A DNA stretch of 64,000 bases from Cyclobacterium sp. SYSU L10401 (GTDB taxonomy: Bacteria > Bacteroidota > Bacteroidia > Cytophagales > Cyclobacteriaceae): the NCBI RefSeq assembly GCF_010993705.1, contig NZ_WOFO01000004.1, positions 186,001 to 250,000 on the forward strand, written 5' to 3'. The notes under the pieces were generated by a model. The model was not told where the DNA came from. It did not search any database and was given only the letters and a program-made list of their open reading frames with translations. The position numbers and the translations under genes were made by a program. The stretch's first letter is position 1. Every line of letters begins with the position of its first letter. Shown piece by piece: positions 57,401 through 61,397 of the stretch.

Positions 57401-58096
57401 TTGGGTGGTATTGTCCATATTTTCCACCTGCAGCTGGATTTTCCGCTGGTTGGGAGTGCCGTTTTTCACCACCACCAGTTTCACATAATGGTCTTCATCC
57501 TTACCCAGCCAAATTCCAGCCTGTTGGGAGCTGTTTCCGTCACTCACTCCAAAATCGGGATTGATCATGGTAGTGGAAACGCTGAACTTGCCTGCAGGTA
57601 CTTCCAGACCAGTACCCAGGGCATTGACCTGGGAATTGGTATTGTTGCTGGAGGGACTGCCTGAAGGCTGGCTGTAAAATATGCCCTTGGTACTGGTAAT
57701 GCTCAGGCCGTTGGCATCTCTGCTGATCAGCGAAGGCTCATAGCCTGGCACATCGGCATCAGAGGGGGTTCCCAACGGAGCACTGGGCTCCAGGACCATG
57801 GTGAATCCTGATTCGGAAAGCCCACCCTGATCGGTAGAAAAATCAAGGTTTACCGGCAGCCCCACCTGGATCTGGTCACAGTCCAGTGGACTGATACCCG
57901 GGCAGGGGGCTTCCCGAAAATGGAGATTGTCCGAAAAGAGGTCAATGGCCTCCGGGTTTCCGGAACTGACAAGCCTATCAACGGAATCCTCTCCCCGGTC
58001 AGGAAGGACTGAATAGGCAACATTCGATTGCGTCCCTGTGGTGTTAAAAAATAACAGCAAAAAACAGAGCGCTTTGAGCAAGTAAAGGTGCTTCAT
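36155..58096 (-). CDS. Giant secreted mosaic protein with LamG, malectin, beta-propeller, PKD and T9SS sorting domains
   Basis: ~7,313 aa from the ATG at 58096 (MKHLYLLKALCFLLLFF signal); an ATG at 58186 would add 30 residues that hide the signal. One uninterrupted frame. Rough order: LamG-like (62-324), malectin-like (329-486), Ig-like and a second LamG-like part (486-893), two near-identical 398-residue units (893-1689), two cassettes LamG/malectin-like/Ig/propeller/ASH-like/DUF4114-like (1693-3118, 3121-4473), Ig and malectin-like parts (4476-5293), three PKD, two malectin, five PKD, then malectin/PKD mixtures, a last PKD (7133-7210) and a T9SS type A sorting domain (7230-7313). Eleven PKD domains in total. 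The malectin and LamG parts suggest carbohydrate binding; the sorting domain says it is secreted by T9SS and fixed to or released from the surface. I infer an adhesin or glycan-binding surface fibre; enzymatic action by the propellers is open. Confidence 0.93.
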   Translation of the reverse strand: MKHLYLLKALCFLLLFFNTTGTQSNVAYSVLPDRGEDSVDRLVSSGNPEAIDLFSDNLHFREAPCPGISPLDCDQIQVGLPVNLDFSTDQGGLSESGFTMVLEPSAPLGTPSDADVPGYEPSLISRDANGLSITSTKGIFYSQPSGSPSSNNTNSQVNALGTGLEVPAGKFSVSTTMINPDFGVSDGNSSQQAGIWLGKDEDHYVKLVVVKNGTPNQRKIQLQVENMDNTTQQTAFLEINTTSLGTDTGPISLRLEFDPVANSVQGFYRLGAGEEILVSGPEGDSRAVPADYLSGDSYAGIFTSHRNAAASEPITVLFEDFSIEADPVVDPDLISIPYRMNVAGFDYTKDGDLFVAENTDYLVETSETQTSLGVYSPYLVDGGHQDLYIPRRFGENFSYNFPVANGDYTVRVHMVENFQEAPGAREFDIIMEGEVVQDDLDLFAVYGRGVLGITQNNVTVTDGELNMQFLASANNALIQAIEILPLTASSDKDIFNFTLPEQVDNATVDQQEGTIELTVVSGTDISTLTPTFSLSDLASSVPASGEEQDFSSPVTYTVTAEDGSQKAWTVTVTALPADFSFIENFDSYGTGNLHEIAPGQWLKENDGDAAIPVLNEGLTPNTSHSLDFSLGNHAHDLIPLTDNPVSLTPNVPFYFATYFNISGFGSGAGDRIRTAIRIDEASSATPWVRLQMAKGGSTGLIARLGLGAPGSDNGTAEVAFDETIQFLVKGVWDGASNITYEWTIDPQLTEGANSWTSAGAQTVSGTPKIGRLFISSASTNDARIGPVRLSTDYNEVVTEEIEEESLSSENNIQGISLAGLDTPGAIDEENATVTLNVPFGTDVTALAPEFTLSEGASASPESGQAQDFTNPVVYTVTAADGSEQEWTVTVAVADGFAARINFQDRTSTPPSDYLVDYGKQFGHASVTFEETDYAYGWKLKSDGTPIDASDEAANNGPGVGRNRIEGTYASATDQEKLEGTLVHFQGDNILNATGGVQSWSGQPRGNELIWEMEIPNGTYEVTVGLGDAGTDLDSRHSATVEGYTAIAAFVPEAGETRTGTITVEVTDGLLTITGLGGYNSKITYLDITASSGTAASGQLSFEPAAVNNSLEPGEAGTFSSSLSGAGAGSIGLVIDDNINAEDKLITGSNDWLTLPETAAAGAIDFDMDASSLSDGESRNNMIIATAEGFAPALLEASLTVSTTLSDEKSLLTFELPGDIGESTVDATNFAVNVEVPFGTDVAALAPEFTLSEGASASPESGQAQDFTNPVVYTVTAADGSEQEWTVTVAVADGFAARINFQDRTSTPPAGYLVDYGKQFGNASITFEETDYAYGWKLKSDGTPIDASDEAANNGPGVGRNRIEGTYASATDQEKLEGTLVHFQGDNILNATGGVQSWSGQPRGNELIWEMEIPNGTYEVTVGLGDAGTDLDSRHSATVEGYTAIAAFVPEAGETRTGTITVEVTDGLLTITGLGGYNSKITYLDITASSGTAASGQLSFEPAAVNNSLEPGEAGTFSSSLSGAGAGSIGLVIDDNINAEDKLITGSNDWLTLPESAAAGPIDFAMDASSLNDGESRNNTIIATAEGFAPALLEASLTVSTTLSDEKSLLTFELPGDIGESTVDATNFAVNVEVPFGTDVAALAPEFTLSEGASASPESGQVQDFTNPVVYTVTAEDGSEQEWTVTVAVADPLPCSPWSLLDCDGIPKALPLRLEFDGTEGGLEDGSGVGTGFTMVDPHSEERLAADLPVTYENVIGYEPSKIAINGGNLTLTASKGIAYLSPGPTSNTNTQVNSLGVGITDLSQPLVIETQLLNITTGGNAAQSGIWFGLDEDNFVKLNVNADNVEIRRELNALSENGPSSPDQIQVNDVGVAGQDVTLRLVIDPLDMSIKGYYAIGEGDFVQLSKTGLDEMVLPQAYLDGITVGANEGIAFAGIYSTYRNGSTPFDADFAYFSAEQESPELSLGFSSSQLTFTGEEGTAIASQVVDLIASFGTPEVVLSDDPDSGEWLILPGSPALGTLEFGVKEDLPAGSYSTTVIAIDQPDLGYTNAEISISLEITEATGDPGTPDFDVNINFSDPETAAPSGYSRDAGDGFGDRGNGFSYGWLDATDDSPADLTLNGRNREVAGVTVLENTLSHMQYGDVSDNAANGYLPDAKWEIEVPNGTYNVTVGAGDPSVDGSVDDTPSHTVNVEGVNAIDAFVPTGNEGAATRFTTGTVVVSVADGRLTLDPGDGFNTKINYVQISATDGSGVQTPKVLGVNPADGAINVPVSTSVSANNLFLPNPDENGLTSLDNSTITSSTVKLFKQGSNTPIGASVNGTGGGDAINLVPSLPLEANTTYVFEVDGVKDLTGETFEFFTSSFTTGAGGSTGPVTDLDNVSFTKEGAVASGAKYTTLTIGPDDKLYGLTLGGDIHRWTINADGTLSGKQTLSGWKNDYGGRTAVGLEFDPAATAENLIAYVSHNSSGLSNAPDWDGKLSRLTGANLENEELLVTNLPRSLRDHLTNSIAFRPGEPNMLYFNQGSNSAGGAPDGAWGNREESLLSAATLKLDLSKLPGSLPLDVMTSRNQEAINNVDVNSPTLDGMYNPYYVDAPLTLFATGVRNAYDLVWHSNGQLYVPANGTAGGSNSPASVSGTRRPDGSIYDHSNPDFPSIPAANNNNVQRDWLFRVNPSSGLGYYGHPNPFRGEFVMNRGDEDVDNYNGVDPDVNYRGAAFDFEFNKSPNGVIEYRSNAENGNLTGALLVVRYSGSSDIIALVPDGPNGDIATFKEGIPGFTGFGDPLDLIEDVNTGNIYVSDYAESKIVLLKPSNQAAPAPSIAVSKEDVSGDAITGESVYAEEILLSNLGNAPLEGITAEITGTHSDQFAVSGLPTSVASQNSSSFTVTFDPTTNGPKFAQLTLSGNGADPVQISLSGLGKTGNGGSNEPSLQWILDTQLGQGLIDVGDTDPATNVINLPAGQSYNNLLGEELDIQFFQRATDAPVEIEVLGIFGPQDDNPIVGFGWYNSTDGGSTQELFTAQNSIEGNGQTLNPVINGDTSFDPGTGSFGFYNRWPFFGNRFLYSEDALNTFSGAIPHHIRVYALPGESNAYVIATEEHISGFDYQDIVVIARNVRPFDGETTGCSPISLLDCDELEVGLPFSLQFSGDEGGLGSTGFTMADNPSARLEIDGPVAYPNVPGYEPGRLNLTGGNLEVNAANGIAYRTNGSTNTTSTEVNSQINTLGVGMDADGQGNFSIRTTILNPYSDGSDNSEQAGIWFGLNEDNFVKLVVANGGKVEILREINGLAPADVANNIQANGVSAIHSSAVTLRLYVDVENNLLTGYYSLNGGAEVELGSVALPAVYLNGNPAHNDLTFAGIFASKRREEVAEVNYTFSEFSVTPDQLPETDFDPVRINFSRPIDDIPAGYIRDSGAPYGDRGEGRTYGWLTTNGQSGLNLADNTRNRDLPGVSLLQNTIIHMQYGAVGGTNGVNTEGIWEMEVPNGTYEVTIGVGDPEVDGQEGTIPSHTINVEGVNAVSDFVPTGADGDPSRMTSATVTVNVLDGRLTIDAEGGFNTKIHALEIVQTSGSDIPVFTNVTPANNANNVSLNDLQVNVEVITPDGYELDKATLAGNVNLYELTEDGEVMVPSNSNDTAGGDAITLTPSDQLKENTTYVFRITGVEANRLGDLSDRLTFNTFESRFTTGSEDDLPVPVRDLEGVAFTAVQGGTELGDGTTNERFSSLVIGPDGKLYASTVGDFQGDGEIFRWDIEADGTLSNLEVLTPALSGSPHPETGVNAGDDRLIIGLTFDPASTADNLIAYVTHSAASLSNGPAWDGKLTRLSGPDLSTVQDLVIHLPRSTKDHLTNSVTFDESGMLYIAQGSNSAGGAPDPAWNNRPERLLAAAVLKVDLNKLPANLPLSVYTTDDIAVINAAPANGLLMGDGSTYNPYSADSPVTIFATGIRNAYDLIWHSNGWLYVPTNGTAGNNNNSPNSPSTEDYSLARRIDGLTSIPDAPALVGGETQKDWLFKTQGGSYHGHPNPYRGEFILNHGGLPYSGVPGQETEPYRDVAKYPSTLGPDPNYRTPAYDFGNNKSPNGVIEYKSDAFEGKLQGLLMVVRFSGQDDIFVMEPNNNGNIGEVYNQIPGLRGFDDPLDLVEDPKTGNIYISEYDRDNNGIPRLTLLRAAIPASLKPELVAEPEELLFETTNNTAGDQSQSKTVLVTNEGNESVTITGVTVAGPFADQYDEVSPSGSISLAPGEDVTYNVTYAPDLNTSNLGYQEAVLEIATDNPDQPVFEVGLHALKKTGYEGGNEPPLQDVVDALGIGIDVGWTSLSDGTQPVLKGEEVLVQQWVKAGPGQVNIIPVGRYSPNEGIPFGWYTRDEAVALNEVGVMSGVFGQHQTLYPDISEGTDNFDPQGAVFGVYVTSNVFGRTNYTEDDLNTDGVERRVRTYPVKDREGNLVENSYLINFEDASNGDYQDYMFVIDNVIPFEDGTLRLNFDPEVLSLNGTVNDSDPITQEITLNANGGLTAGEVSLSSSDPRLTLPETFELGTPFEINFDKAGLAIGNYTVTLTAEASNYVEAVLELRVNITQEAVYVYQFNFQTPEQVSVSPEGYIDDLGAPYGLQTTDLGQLNFGWVNPGSDTPADASVNGRNRNTAADEDPLLNTFTIIGHRTTATYPQRDWLVDLPNGLYNVNISVGDPDFTDSYHALDVNGVRVVDFDQENNNPENLVFFENTELVEVTEGKLRLSLAAAGVNAKPNYIRIAPINTAALPPTLSAVFDGLEAEEGVYRGPLSIAVEAADQSESGEIVRLEYSIDGGSFIDYESAIELSEAGDYQILIEAEDGNGNVTSRNYSFIIEEPSGALVELENMTKVPGTDRGFPAEDYFTFYRIENTGSTGARFHDGNVMRLNNTGTEPLVIDEINISDENRFIYNIVPQGIASTTLPLVIQPGESRDLSLTFIGVNGNNTTMMKESIEIVSNADNGIKAVATLHGGYVPVPEGGKEIDAQQVFDSFGFKTSMLSIVNDEGTIDPPNNISYRPSSNYPDPANIDAGYEGDMILSDNFVQADPTKPVIGIQLSALHGGPSSNGSRLVEVNGTGTVGGMSFSHQADWYQTLLPKAGDNETINFDVANSINQAFRISVAGYLSSGGNNINGDRPDLLGLRIYKAIDSDGNIIPNEYIVLQDFVQNGCGAGSANCDWNDNTFYFINIRPEAEPTAEAIEDYLVDIGDSFSTDLSGSFDKGYPGNKLEYAVALSGGAAAPGWLTINSQGVLSGTVPDDEENNYNLVITATDLNGLTADAEMNLIINKAPVVVLDADVTEGRVPLTVAFSSENSTDEGEIVSYAWDFGDGNGSEDPNPTHVFNSIGEFTVELTLTDDRGLESSATQLIEVVDLEGPLAVADADVQQGLAPLTVQFDGTQSESNTNIVEYLWDFDDDNTATTVSPAHTFTAPGSYTVTLTITDDNGATDEATLQIEVQENLPPVAVPDASVTTGDAPLTVAFSGDDSSDDQGDVTYLWDFGNGDTSTEANPDYTFTEPGTYDVTLTVTDGSGNEDVQQIQVVVNDPGQQPSLEIRVNAGGPELTFEGNVFEADNYFEGGKTYSNTSASVPALYQTERSSTPKVFGYNVPVANGTYEVILHFAEIFHGATGGGGSGTAGQRVFDVSIEGELLLDNFDINAEVGPQTPTTRTYEVEVTDGELNMDFSALSEDGGTDQPKLAAFEIISIAEEPVVPDFSLYLNTGGTEDVSYEGKTFVGDVNLPIYYDTDHTYTNVAASTDALFQTERGSGANLAPLTLSVAVPNGTYSVSTYHNELYFGKVVSGSAGSRVFDILMEGQLVKDDLDLFLESGNEPVKLTFPDIEVTDGLLEITLDPSANRPSISGIAIEGATSANEPPVAVAEADVSSGFAPLTVNFTGENSSDAEGDVSYEWDFGTGITSTEANPTSTFESAGDYEVTLTVTDELGSTNTSTLDIAVAANEPPLAVAEADVSSGFAPLTVNFTGENSSDAEGDVSYEWDFGTGITSTEANPTYTFESAGDYEVTLTVTDELGSTNTSTLDIAVAANEPPVAVAEADVTEGFAPLTVNFTGESSSDAEGDVSYEWDFGTGITSTEANPTYTFESAGDYEVTLTVTDELGATHTATLNIVVTANEAPVAVAEADVNSGAAPLEVNFTGENSSDAEGEVSYEWDFGTGITSTEANPTYTFESAGDYEVTLTVSDDAGETNTATLSITVIANQAPVAVASANVTSGSLPLTVNFTGDGSSDAEGPVSYQWDFGNGFTSTQPNPTFTFNQEGTYLVSLKVTDAFGLEDTDDIQITVGSVVGVPDDPSFELRVNAGGPAMSHEGRDFEADTYFIDGKSYTNSNAEVPALYQTERSSSPQVFDYAVPVPDGTYQVTLHFAEIYWGANGGADQSAGKRVFDVNLEGVLVLDNLNINEEVGPQTPLTKTFEVEVTDGELNMNFSSLSSVGGSNQPKLSAFEIVGEQENEAPVAVATASASSGVSPLTVNFTGDDSSDAEGAVSYLWDFGTGDTSTAANPVYTFTSAGTFEVSLTVTDEAGMTDTAVLEIEVEEPVVIPDDPSFELRVNAGGPALSHEGRDFEADIYFIDGKSYTNSNAEVPALYQTERSSSPQVFDYAVPVPDGTYQVTLHFAEIYWGANGGTDQSAGKRVFDVNLEGVLVLDNLNINEEVGPQTPLTKTFEVEVTDGELNMNFSSLSSVGGSNQPKLSAFEIVGEQENEAPVAIATASASSGVSPLTVNFTGDDSSDAEGAVSYLWDFGTGDTSTAANPVHTFTSAGTFEVSLTVTDEAGITDTAVLEIEVEEPVVIPDDPSFELRVNAGGPALSHEGRDFVADTYFIEGKAYTNSNAEVPALYQSERSSPPKVFDYAVPVPNGTYQVTLHFAEIYWGATGGGPEGTRNRAFDVTLEGELVLDDLDINAEVGPETLLIETFEVEVTDGELNMNFTSLSSLGGADQPKLSAFEIIGQQNDPDFTLYLNTGSADDVSFEGKTFKGDINLPEYYDSDHTFTNTAASEEPLYQSERGSDDGLLPLSLAVSVPNGTYTVSTYHNELFFEGGAGNRVFDILIEGELVKDDLDLFLESENNPVKLTFENIVVSDGELNLDFPVSANRPTLSGLAIEGFSSAGARVKAVSTPMLVASPMEGEGPLLVSFSGDLLGTADPELSYYWNFGDGNVSKEKNPKHTFAEAGDYEVEVRISKFGIPLLTETISISVWNELADLEAEEAEESPLDIRMYPNPASTFVNLSIDHETERIAEVRIFDLRGRLVDIYEPGDEISSKTYEIPVNDLAAGVYFVSTVTHTGARDMQRLIVVH
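37655..39160 (-). repeat. Tandem pair of 753-bp repeats (malectin + PKD)
   Basis: Two adjacent units (37655-38407 and 38408-39160), each encoding about 251 residues: a malectin-like domain (FELRVNAGGPALSHEGRDF ... PKLSAFEIVGEQ) and a PKD domain (APVAVATASASSGVSPLTV). The spacing was measured at the same CGAAC landmark: 37654, 38407 and 39160. By eye only about seven residues differ between the two units. A third, more divergent malectin part follows at 37655 toward the C-terminus. Confidence 0.9.
39187..40476 (-). repeat. PKD domain array with exact 258-bp period
   Basis: Five PKD domains in a row. The landmark (C/G)ATTGG or CGTTGG recurs at 39445, 39703, 39961, 40219 and 40477, each 258 bp apart, so each unit is exactly 86 codons. 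The four N-terminal units (39445-40476) are nearly identical (AVAEADVSSGFAPLTVNFTG ... SYEWDFGTGITSTEANPT); the fifth (39187-39444) has diverged (ASANVTSGSLPLTVNFTGDG). Confidence 0.9.
45600..47035 (-). other. Sugar-dehydrogenase-like beta-propeller module 2 of the giant protein
   Basis: Residues ~3688-4166. It shows VIGPDGKLYASTVGD, FDPASTADNLIAYVTHS, LYIAQGSNSAGGAPDPAWNN, ATGIRNAYDLIWHSNGWLYV, YHGHPNPYRGEFILNHGG and GNIYISEYDRDNNGIP. The set resembles the glucose/sorbosone dehydrogenase (PQQ-dependent) propeller superfamily. Whether the PQQ and calcium sites are kept cannot be judged by eye; it may be a binding or structural propeller. Confidence 0.7.
49660..50980 (-). other. Sugar-dehydrogenase-like beta-propeller module 1 of the giant protein
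   Basis: Residues ~2373-2813. Same motif order as module 2: TIGPDDKLYGLTLGG, FDPAATAENLIAYVSHN, LYFNQGSNSAGGAPDGAWGN, ATGVRNAYDLVWHSNGQLYV, YYGHPNPFRGEFVMNRG and GNIYVSDYAESKIVLLKPS. The two modules are clearly homologous but well diverged, unlike the near-identical tandem repeats elsewhere in the gene. Both are followed by an ASH-like Ig domain and a DUF4114-like domain. Confidence 0.7.
53031..55418 (-). repeat. Tandem pair of 1194-bp repeats in the giant gene
   Basis: Units 53031-54224 and 54225-55418 are the same length; the landmark GCTACGGCCA recurs at 53031, 54225 and 55419, exactly 1194 bp (398 codons) apart. Each unit encodes a malectin-like domain (INFQDRTSTPP, GNRIEGTYASATD-type region), a BACON/Ig-like part (SGQLSFEPAAVNNSLEPGE) and a cadherin-like Ig part (PFGTDVAALAPEFTLSEGA). 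About a dozen residues differ by eye, so duplication or gene conversion is recent. Confidence 0.93.
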
Positions 58097-58560
58097 GTGT
58101 ACAAAATGGTTTAATACTAATTCCTGAGTACCTGATTTCACTGAATTGGATTGCACTTCGGCATGACACCAGGAAATGCAATTCATCCGGTAAACTAAGT
58201 ATACTCGAATTTCAAAAAACGGTTATGTGTATTTAAAAAACAAATTTTTTTATTTAAAAATATATTTGTGCGGCTTTTGACTACATTTTGTGGAAGTTTA
58301 TACACATTTATTTTTTTGAAAAAAAATTAATTATTATTAAAATATTTATATAAAATAAAAAATAAAAGGTTTTAATGAGTAACTAACCACCATAAATTAA
58401 ATTCGTAAAAAAAATGAAAAAATTTTTTCTTGTTTGAGACTAGTTTTTTTGATTAAAATTTTTAAGAAAGCTACAAAGAGCAATAATTTTTTCTTCTGGG
58501 AAGAAATAATATAAATTTTTAACCAGCTCAATAAATATAACTAAAAAAACATTTTACTGT
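58097..58560. other. AT-rich region upstream of the giant gene
   Basis: About 460 bp with long A and T runs, no plausible gene, and no clear TAnnTTTG promoter on the minus strand by eye. It presumably holds the promoter and leader of the giant gene. Confidence 0.45.
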
Positions 58561-58676
58561 GATTTACGGCTTTCCCAATATGGGAAAAGCCATCAGGGTC
58601 CCTTTAGCAAAATCCGTATTCACGGGAAAAATATCCCGCCCCATCAGGGCTGCTCTATACGATAGTGACTCCTTTG

Positions 58677-58697
58677 GCGATGGGCTGCACCCATCGC
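58677..58697. repeat. Hairpin element GCGATGGG ... CCCATCGC
   Basis: An 8-bp perfect stem with loop CTGCA. A sister hairpin with loop CTCCA occurs at 63571-63591, and a decayed one near 59321-59340. They seem to belong to one family of short intergenic hairpins. Confidence 0.7.
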
Positions 58698-58730
58698 TAT
58701 GGTATTTTGCTCCTGCAGGGCTTAGTTGAA

Positions 58731-58928
58731 TGGATAAATATCTAAGATCTAATAATTTAACGCCTGGTATTGGATGGCATACCCTTCGATTTTACAGGGC
58801 TGGTTGAAATGGAAATGGGTGATTGAATCAGCGGTTGAAACCGTCGAGGTCTCGAAGACCTCAACGGTTTAAGATGAATCCCAGCCCTGTAGGGGCAAAA
58901 CACCAAAACACAGGGTGAAGCCCTGTGG
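58731..58928. repeat. Intergenic direct repeat, copy 1 (~198 bp)
   Basis: Almost the same sequence returns at 59066-59263, a shift of 335 bp. It includes a 15-bp-arm hairpin (AAACCGTCGAGGTCT, loop CGA), the box CAGCCCTGTAGGGGC and the hairpin CACAGGGTGAAGCCCTGTG. No coding potential. Confidence 0.85.
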
Positions 58929-59065
58929 CAGCAGCTGATTACGCCAACCCTAGCGCTGTAAGGGCAAAACTTTTTACTCAATCCAGTTTATGAGAACCCC
59001 AGCCCTGTAGGGGCCAGATATCAAAACACAGGGTGAAGCCCTGTGAAAGGCATACATAAAGCCAA

Positions 59066-59263
59066 TGGATAAATATCTAAAATCTAATAAATTAACGCCT
59101 GGTATTGGATGGCATACCCTTCGATTTTAAAGGGCTGGATGAAATGGGAATGGGTGATTGAACTAGCCGTTAAAACCGTCGAGGTCTTCGAGACCTCAAC
59201 GGTTTAAGATGAATCCCAGCCCTGTAGGGGCAAAACACCAAAACACAGGGTGAAGCCCTGTGA
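59066..59263. repeat. Intergenic direct repeat, copy 2 (~198 bp)
   Basis: Copy of 58731-58928 with a few substitutions. The central hairpin has loop TCG, the reverse complement of the loop CGA of copy 1. An additional partial unit (box CAGCCCTGTAGGGGC plus hairpin CACAGGGTGAAGCCCTGTG) lies between the copies at about 59000-59046. Confidence 0.85.
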
Positions 59264-59407
59264 AAGGCATTCATAAAGCCATCCCAAGCCCTGTAGGGGC
59301 GGAATATATTCGACTCCTTAGCGATTGGCTGCACCCATCTCTCGGGTATTTTGCCTTTTCCAGGGTTTGGTCTGGTTTTTTTTCAGATTTCAGCAGATTT
59401 GCACGCA

Positions 59408-61342
59408 TCAAGGCATGGGCTGGGCGGATTGTATTTTATCCTGATCCAATATCCAAAGACCTGGCTCACGGGCCGGTACCTCCCAGTCTCCATATTTGAA
59501 GGTGTAATCTTTCTGATAAATAGCTACCATTAAAAGATTTTCTTCAAATAACACCGCCTGGGCAAAGGAATCATTTTGAATTACCTTCCAGGGCTTCCTG
59601 GTAAAAAATTCAGCCGCTGCCGAGGGCGAATGGACAGAAAGCACCGCATAGCTCTGGGCCTCTCCGGTACTGCTCAAAAGCGGCAAAAACACCTGTTCCT
59701 GTTTTTCAGATTCATGGCGATAGCGGTTGTTGATAGCTGCCCAGGAAGCACTGACCTTTTTGTTTTGCCAGTGCAATTGCTGCTTGCCGCCCGGAGAATA
59801 ATAGGCAAATCCTCCATGCATCACCCATGCTTCATCAGGGCTACCCTGCCCCCCGGTTTTATTCCACTCCCCTTCCCAGAAAGCTTCCCCCTGCCAACGG
59901 CTCTGGTCCAGTGCTGTCTGGCTGATTTGTCCCTCCTTCAACTTTAGGGGCGCTATCAGTGCCAGCATCAGGTCCCCGTGGACAAACCAGGCTTTCCTGG
60001 CCCTGTACAACAATTCCTTTTCACCATCAAGCAAGGCATAGTCCATGACAGACAGGCTGCCCCGCTCTTTGTTGTCCACCATAGATCCGGTAAAACTCCC
60101 TCTTCTAATCCTGGCTGCTCCTTCCACATAGGTAAAACCGGGCAACAGGTCCCAATCCCAAAAAGGCAGTAAATTGGTGTACTCTTTACCGGTTTTTAAA
60201 AAATAGGTATTGCCTGCATTTAAAAATTTCCCCTGCAGGTTTTCGCTGTTGATGGACTCGGTAGGCAGGTTCCGGTCAGAAAGCATTTTGATAAAAACAC
60301 TCCCTTCTGATCGGTGGCTGACCAGCAGGTCCGCATAGGGAAAATTCCGGATGCCTTGCAGGTCAAAAGTCTCCGGATCCTGCTGGGCCCGGTCCATGCG
60401 CCGGTACTCCTGCTTTCGGTCCGGGTCAGTTTCCTGCATCTGCTCCAAGATCAAGGGTATTCTAGGTTTGGTCAGGGCACTCTTGCGGGAAGAAGCCCTG
60501 TCCATGGTTCCGGGAATGGTATAGGGCCCGCGTGCCATCCATTGCCATCCCTGCAACACAAAATCTCCCAGTAGTGCTATTTTTTCCGGTGCCAAAGCCC
60601 ATTCCGTTCCCTGTACCTGCCAGGCAATCCTGGAAACCGTACTCAGCAGCCCATATCCATAGGCATACATCTGCAGTCGGTTTTTGTGAAATAAAAAGCT
60701 GAAATCGGGCTGAATACCACCCTCGAAAGCCCCTGTTTTCAGTTCTCCGCCAATCAAATCCAGGCTTTCCCTAATCAAAGCCTCATCCTGTGTGAAAAAC
60801 CCCAGATGCAACTTGATGTCGGCCAGCCAAACCAGGTTGCTGCCTGAACTGCTTTTATATTCCCTTTCAGCAAGGCGCTGCCGGATGCGGGCCCTTAGCT
60901 CCTCATCCAGCTCCTCCCCCATCAATACATAAATGTCCCTCAATCCCGAGGGGACGGCTATATCATTTTGAAACCAATTGGGGTTTCTGAAATCCTGGTC
61001 CAGCCAATAACGCAAGGCCTTTTCTACCTGAGCGGCAAGCTCCTGCTCCCTGAAATGAGAACCCTCCCGGTCTGCATAAACTTTTGCCAATTGTTTGATG
61101 CGCTTGAGGTGAAGGGCTGTTTTCCAACCGGTGCGGGCCTGATCCTCATAATCCACATCCGCCCAGCAAGCGGTTTCAGGCTCCCATTCCCGCTGTATGA
61201 TGGCAAAGAGGCGATCACTCACCTTGTCCTCCAATAATAAAGTCCGGTACCTGTCCAATGGAACATTCACCTGAGCCAGTCCATGAAATTGAACAAAAAG
61301 TAAAATCAAACCGCTTAAAATGGTAAATTTCATTGTATTCAT
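59408..61342 (-). CDS. Polysaccharide lyase family 8-like enzyme, secreted
   Basis: 644 aa (a start at 61333, MKFTILSG, is equally possible). Signal peptide MNTMKFTILSGLILLFVQFHGLAQ. The N-terminal alpha-toroid carries NPNWFQNDIAVPSGLRDIYV (~118-137), SSGSNLVWLADIKLH (~170-184, candidate catalytic Asn) and GGIQPDFSFLFHKNRLQMYAYGYG in two parts (PDFSFLFHKNRLQ with His, MYAYGYG with Tyr), which match the Asn-His-Tyr machinery of PL8 lyases; RGPYTIPGTMDRASSR adds an Arg. The C-terminal half is beta-rich. PL8 enzymes cut hyaluronan, chondroitin, xanthan or similar uronate polymers by beta-elimination. Divergent from the Wzi-like gene, 55 bp apart. The G+C content looks higher than in most of the window. 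Confidence 0.8.
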   Translation of the reverse strand: MNTMKFTILSGLILLFVQFHGLAQVNVPLDRYRTLLLEDKVSDRLFAIIQREWEPETACWADVDYEDQARTGWKTALHLKRIKQLAKVYADREGSHFREQELAAQVEKALRYWLDQDFRNPNWFQNDIAVPSGLRDIYVLMGEELDEELRARIRQRLAEREYKSSSGSNLVWLADIKLHLGFFTQDEALIRESLDLIGGELKTGAFEGGIQPDFSFLFHKNRLQMYAYGYGLLSTVSRIAWQVQGTEWALAPEKIALLGDFVLQGWQWMARGPYTIPGTMDRASSRKSALTKPRIPLILEQMQETDPDRKQEYRRMDRAQQDPETFDLQGIRNFPYADLLVSHRSEGSVFIKMLSDRNLPTESINSENLQGKFLNAGNTYFLKTGKEYTNLLPFWDWDLLPGFTYVEGAARIRRGSFTGSMVDNKERGSLSVMDYALLDGEKELLYRARKAWFVHGDLMLALIAPLKLKEGQISQTALDQSRWQGEAFWEGEWNKTGGQGSPDEAWVMHGGFAYYSPGGKQQLHWQNKKVSASWAAINNRYRHESEKQEQVFLPLLSSTGEAQSYAVLSVHSPSAAAEFFTRKPWKVIQNDSFAQAVLFEENLLMVAIYQKDYTFKYGDWEVPAREPGLWILDQDKIQSAQPMP

Positions 61343-61397
61343 TCTTTTTTTTTGGAATATTGTTAAAATTTTACTGCAAAACCAATACCAACAAATA

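Noticed and set aside
58757-58981. 74-codon minus-strand frame in the repeat island
   Set aside because: It runs through hairpin repeats and has a low-complexity translation; it is not kept in the second copy.
58731-59290. Repeated units that might suggest a CRISPR array
   Set aside because: Only two long copies with a partial third, no short regular spacers and no cas gene nearby.
59321-59345. Possible third full copy of the GCGATGGG hairpin
   Set aside because: Only one arm is preserved (GCGATTGG with CCCATC), so it is a decayed relative at best.
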